The translations under genes and the position numbers were made by a program. A DNA stretch of 5,370 bases. It comes from Spirochaetales bacterium (GTDB taxonomy: Bacteria; Spirochaetota; Spirochaetia; SZUA-6; DRHE01). This document shows positions 4,280-5,370 of this stretch, in pieces. The DNA is taken from positions 1 to 5,370 of the forward strand of contig JAFGQJ010000274.1 of assembly GCA_016935715.1 (NCBI GenBank). The letters are read 5' to 3'. Position 1 is the first letter of the stretch. Each line of letters begins with the position of its first letter. Under the pieces are notes generated by a model. The model worked only from the letters and a program-made list of their open reading frames with translations, did not search any database and was not told where the DNA came from.

Positions 4280-5275
4280 ATGCGTACGTGGTCTAAACGG
4301 CTGATTGTCGCAGCGATTCTTCTGCTCTTCACGCTGCCCCTGTTCGCCGGAGCAGGCGCGGAGAAAGGCGGAGAGGAGTACGAGATCGTCACGGTAGTCA
4401 AAATCACAGGAATTCCATGGTTCAACCGCCTGGAAGAGGGAGTGAAGCAGGCGAACAGCGATCTGGGCGTGAACGCCTACCAGCTCGGGCCGGCGGATGC
4501 GGACCCCGCCCAGCAGGTCAAGATAGTCGAAGACCTGGTGAGCAAGGGCGTGGACGCCATCTGCGTAGTCCCCAACGACGCCAAGGCTCTGGAGCCGGCA
4601 TTTGCCAAGGCCAAGGACAAGGGAATCGTTGTCCTGACCCACGAGTCTCCCGACCAGGCCGGCAAGGATTACGACATCGAGCTCATCGACAACGTGGAGT
4701 TCGGCCGTCATCACTGGGACAAGCTGGTGGAGTTCATGGGCGACACCGGTCAATACGCCATCTTCGTCGGCTCCCTGACCGTTCCCCTGCACAATCTGTG
4801 GGCTGATGAGGGGCTGGAGTGGGCGAAACAGAAGTATCCCGGCCTCGAGCTGGTGACCAAGAGGATCCCCTGCGGAGAAGACCAGGAGCTGTCGAAGCAG
4901 AAGACGTTGGAGCTGCTCAAAGCCTATCCCGACTTGAAGGGGATCGTCGGATTCGGCAGCCTGGGACCTCCGGGAGCCGCCCAGGCATTGAAGGAAAAAG
5001 GCCTCTGCGGCAAGGTAACGGTGGTAGGCACGGTCATTCCCGGGCACGCGGCTCCGTATCTCAAAGAGGGCTGCATGCAGTGGGGCATCCTGTGGGATCC
5101 GAAGGACGCCGGTTACTCCATGAACTGGGTAGCCAAAACCCTGCTGGAGGGCGGCAAGATTACCGACGGCATGGAAGTGCCGGGAGTCGGCAAGATCAGC
5201 CTGGACGGGGATGTCATCAAGGTCGACGCCATGGCGGACATCACGCCGGAGAACGTGGACAGCTTCGGATTCTAA
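4280..5275 (+). CDS. Periplasmic sugar/AI-2-type ABC transporter substrate-binding protein (LsrB/RhaS-like)
   Basis: The 331-residue protein starts with a Sec signal peptide: basic MRTWSKR, a hydrophobic core at 8-22, and likely signal peptidase I cleavage after A25 or A27 (FAGAGA). There is no lipobox cysteine. The mature part is a periplasmic-binding-protein type I fold (ribose/LsrB/RhaS group), with VVKITGIPWFNRLEEGVK (39-56), GVDAICVVPND (90-100), VVLTHES (117-123), the hinge region near 160-174 (IFVGSLTVPLHNLW), AYPDLKGIVG (215-224), GAAQALKEKG (232-241), WDPKDAGY (272-279) and VPGVGKI (300-306). It delivers a ligand to an ABC permease in the inner membrane. The best resemblance I recall is to LsrB and RhaS, but several AI-2 contacts are changed, so the ligand is uncertain. 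It is divergent from deoR, has a strong ribosome binding site and is followed by a terminator-like hairpin. No permease or ATPase gene lies in the window. Confidence 0.93.
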   Translation: MRTWSKRLIVAAILLLFTLPLFAGAGAEKGGEEYEIVTVVKITGIPWFNRLEEGVKQANSDLGVNAYQLGPADADPAQQVKIVEDLVSKGVDAICVVPNDAKALEPAFAKAKDKGIVVLTHESPDQAGKDYDIELIDNVEFGRHHWDKLVEFMGDTGQYAIFVGSLTVPLHNLWADEGLEWAKQKYPGLELVTKRIPCGEDQELSKQKTLELLKAYPDLKGIVGFGSLGPPGAAQALKEKGLCGKVTVVGTVIPGHAAPYLKEGCMQWGILWDPKDAGYSMNWVAKTLLEGGKITDGMEVPGVGKISLDGDVIKVDAMADITPENVDSFGF

Positions 5276-5304
5276 GCTCGGAGCGGAGAATCAGGCTAAC
5301 TCGG

Positions 5305-5343
5305 ATAGAGCCTCTCTGCGGAGGAGAGGCTCTATTCATATTT
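5305..5343 (+). terminator. Probable intrinsic terminator after the binding-protein gene
   Basis: A perfect 12-bp inverted repeat, ATAGAGCCTCTC (5305-5316) and GAGAGGCTCTAT (5324-5335), encloses a 7-nt loop and lies 29 nt after the stop codon. It is followed by TCATATTT, a poor T-tract, so termination may be incomplete. That would allow a high binding-protein to transporter ratio if permease genes lie downstream. The remaining bases to 5370 contain nothing else I can support. Confidence 0.7.
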
Positions 5344-5370
5344 CTGCTCGGGGCATTATACTGATCGGCA

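Noticed and set aside
5357..5362. TATACT as a -10 box for a gene to the right
   Set aside because: The sequence 16-18 nt upstream is a poor -35, and the downstream gene is outside the window, so it cannot be supported.
4301..5364. Other open frames overlapping the binding-protein gene on both strands
   Set aside because: They are out-of-frame shadows with no start signals and no recognisable domains.

Overview
The window reads as one carbohydrate-type catabolic locus from a GC-rich bacterium. It is built around a divergent promoter region at about 4016-4279. No RNA gene, insertion sequence, CRISPR array or phage gene was seen. The binding protein has a Sec-type signal peptide with no lipobox cysteine, which suggests a diderm with a periplasm. 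Its N-terminal style (a hydrophobic core ending in FAGAGAEKGG) reminds me of spirochaetes, but this taxonomic guess is weak and rests on pattern memory only.

Layout. Five genes run leftward on the minus strand from the divergent promoter. In order of transcription they are a DeoR/GlpR-family repressor (4015-3221), an SDR-family dehydrogenase with a GTG start (3200-2433), a cysteine-rich C_GCAxxG_C_C-family putative redox protein (2368-1805), an LsrF-like thiolase/aldolase (1741-857) and a class II (zinc) aldolase (847-125). Gaps are 20, 64, 63 and 9 nt. No terminator is visible after the last gene, and a strong Shine-Dalgarno followed by TTG at the left edge suggests that the operon continues beyond base 1. 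Rightward, one gene (4280-5275) encodes a periplasmic sugar-type ABC substrate-binding protein of the LsrB/RhaS group. It is followed 29 nt later by a 12-bp-stem terminator-like hairpin, so it appears to be transcribed alone, at least mostly.

How the genes may work together. The binding protein would capture a small sugar or sugar-like ligand for an ABC importer encoded elsewhere. The dehydrogenase and an unseen kinase would process it. The two carbon-carbon lyases would cleave phosphorylated intermediates; LsrF and fuculose-phosphate-type aldolases both yield dihydroxyacetone phosphate (DHAP). The DeoR protein would be the phosphosugar-responsive switch. LsrF is the last enzyme of autoinducer-2 (AI-2) catabolism in enteric bacteria, but the other lsr genes (lsrK, lsrG, lsrR, lsrA/C/D) are not in this window. 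The binding protein also keeps only about half of the AI-2 contact residues I recall for Salmonella LsrB. The locus is therefore either a divergent AI-2 system or, more likely, a different sugar pathway that has recruited LsrF chemistry, with an unexplained cysteine-rich redox protein in the middle of it.

Regulation. The minus-strand operon has a near-perfect sigma-70 promoter (TTGACA, 17 nt, TATAAA, with a TG extension). A 14-bp direct repeat occurs twice in the intergenic region, once over the -35 box and once in the deoR leader. It is a good candidate operator pair for the DeoR protein.
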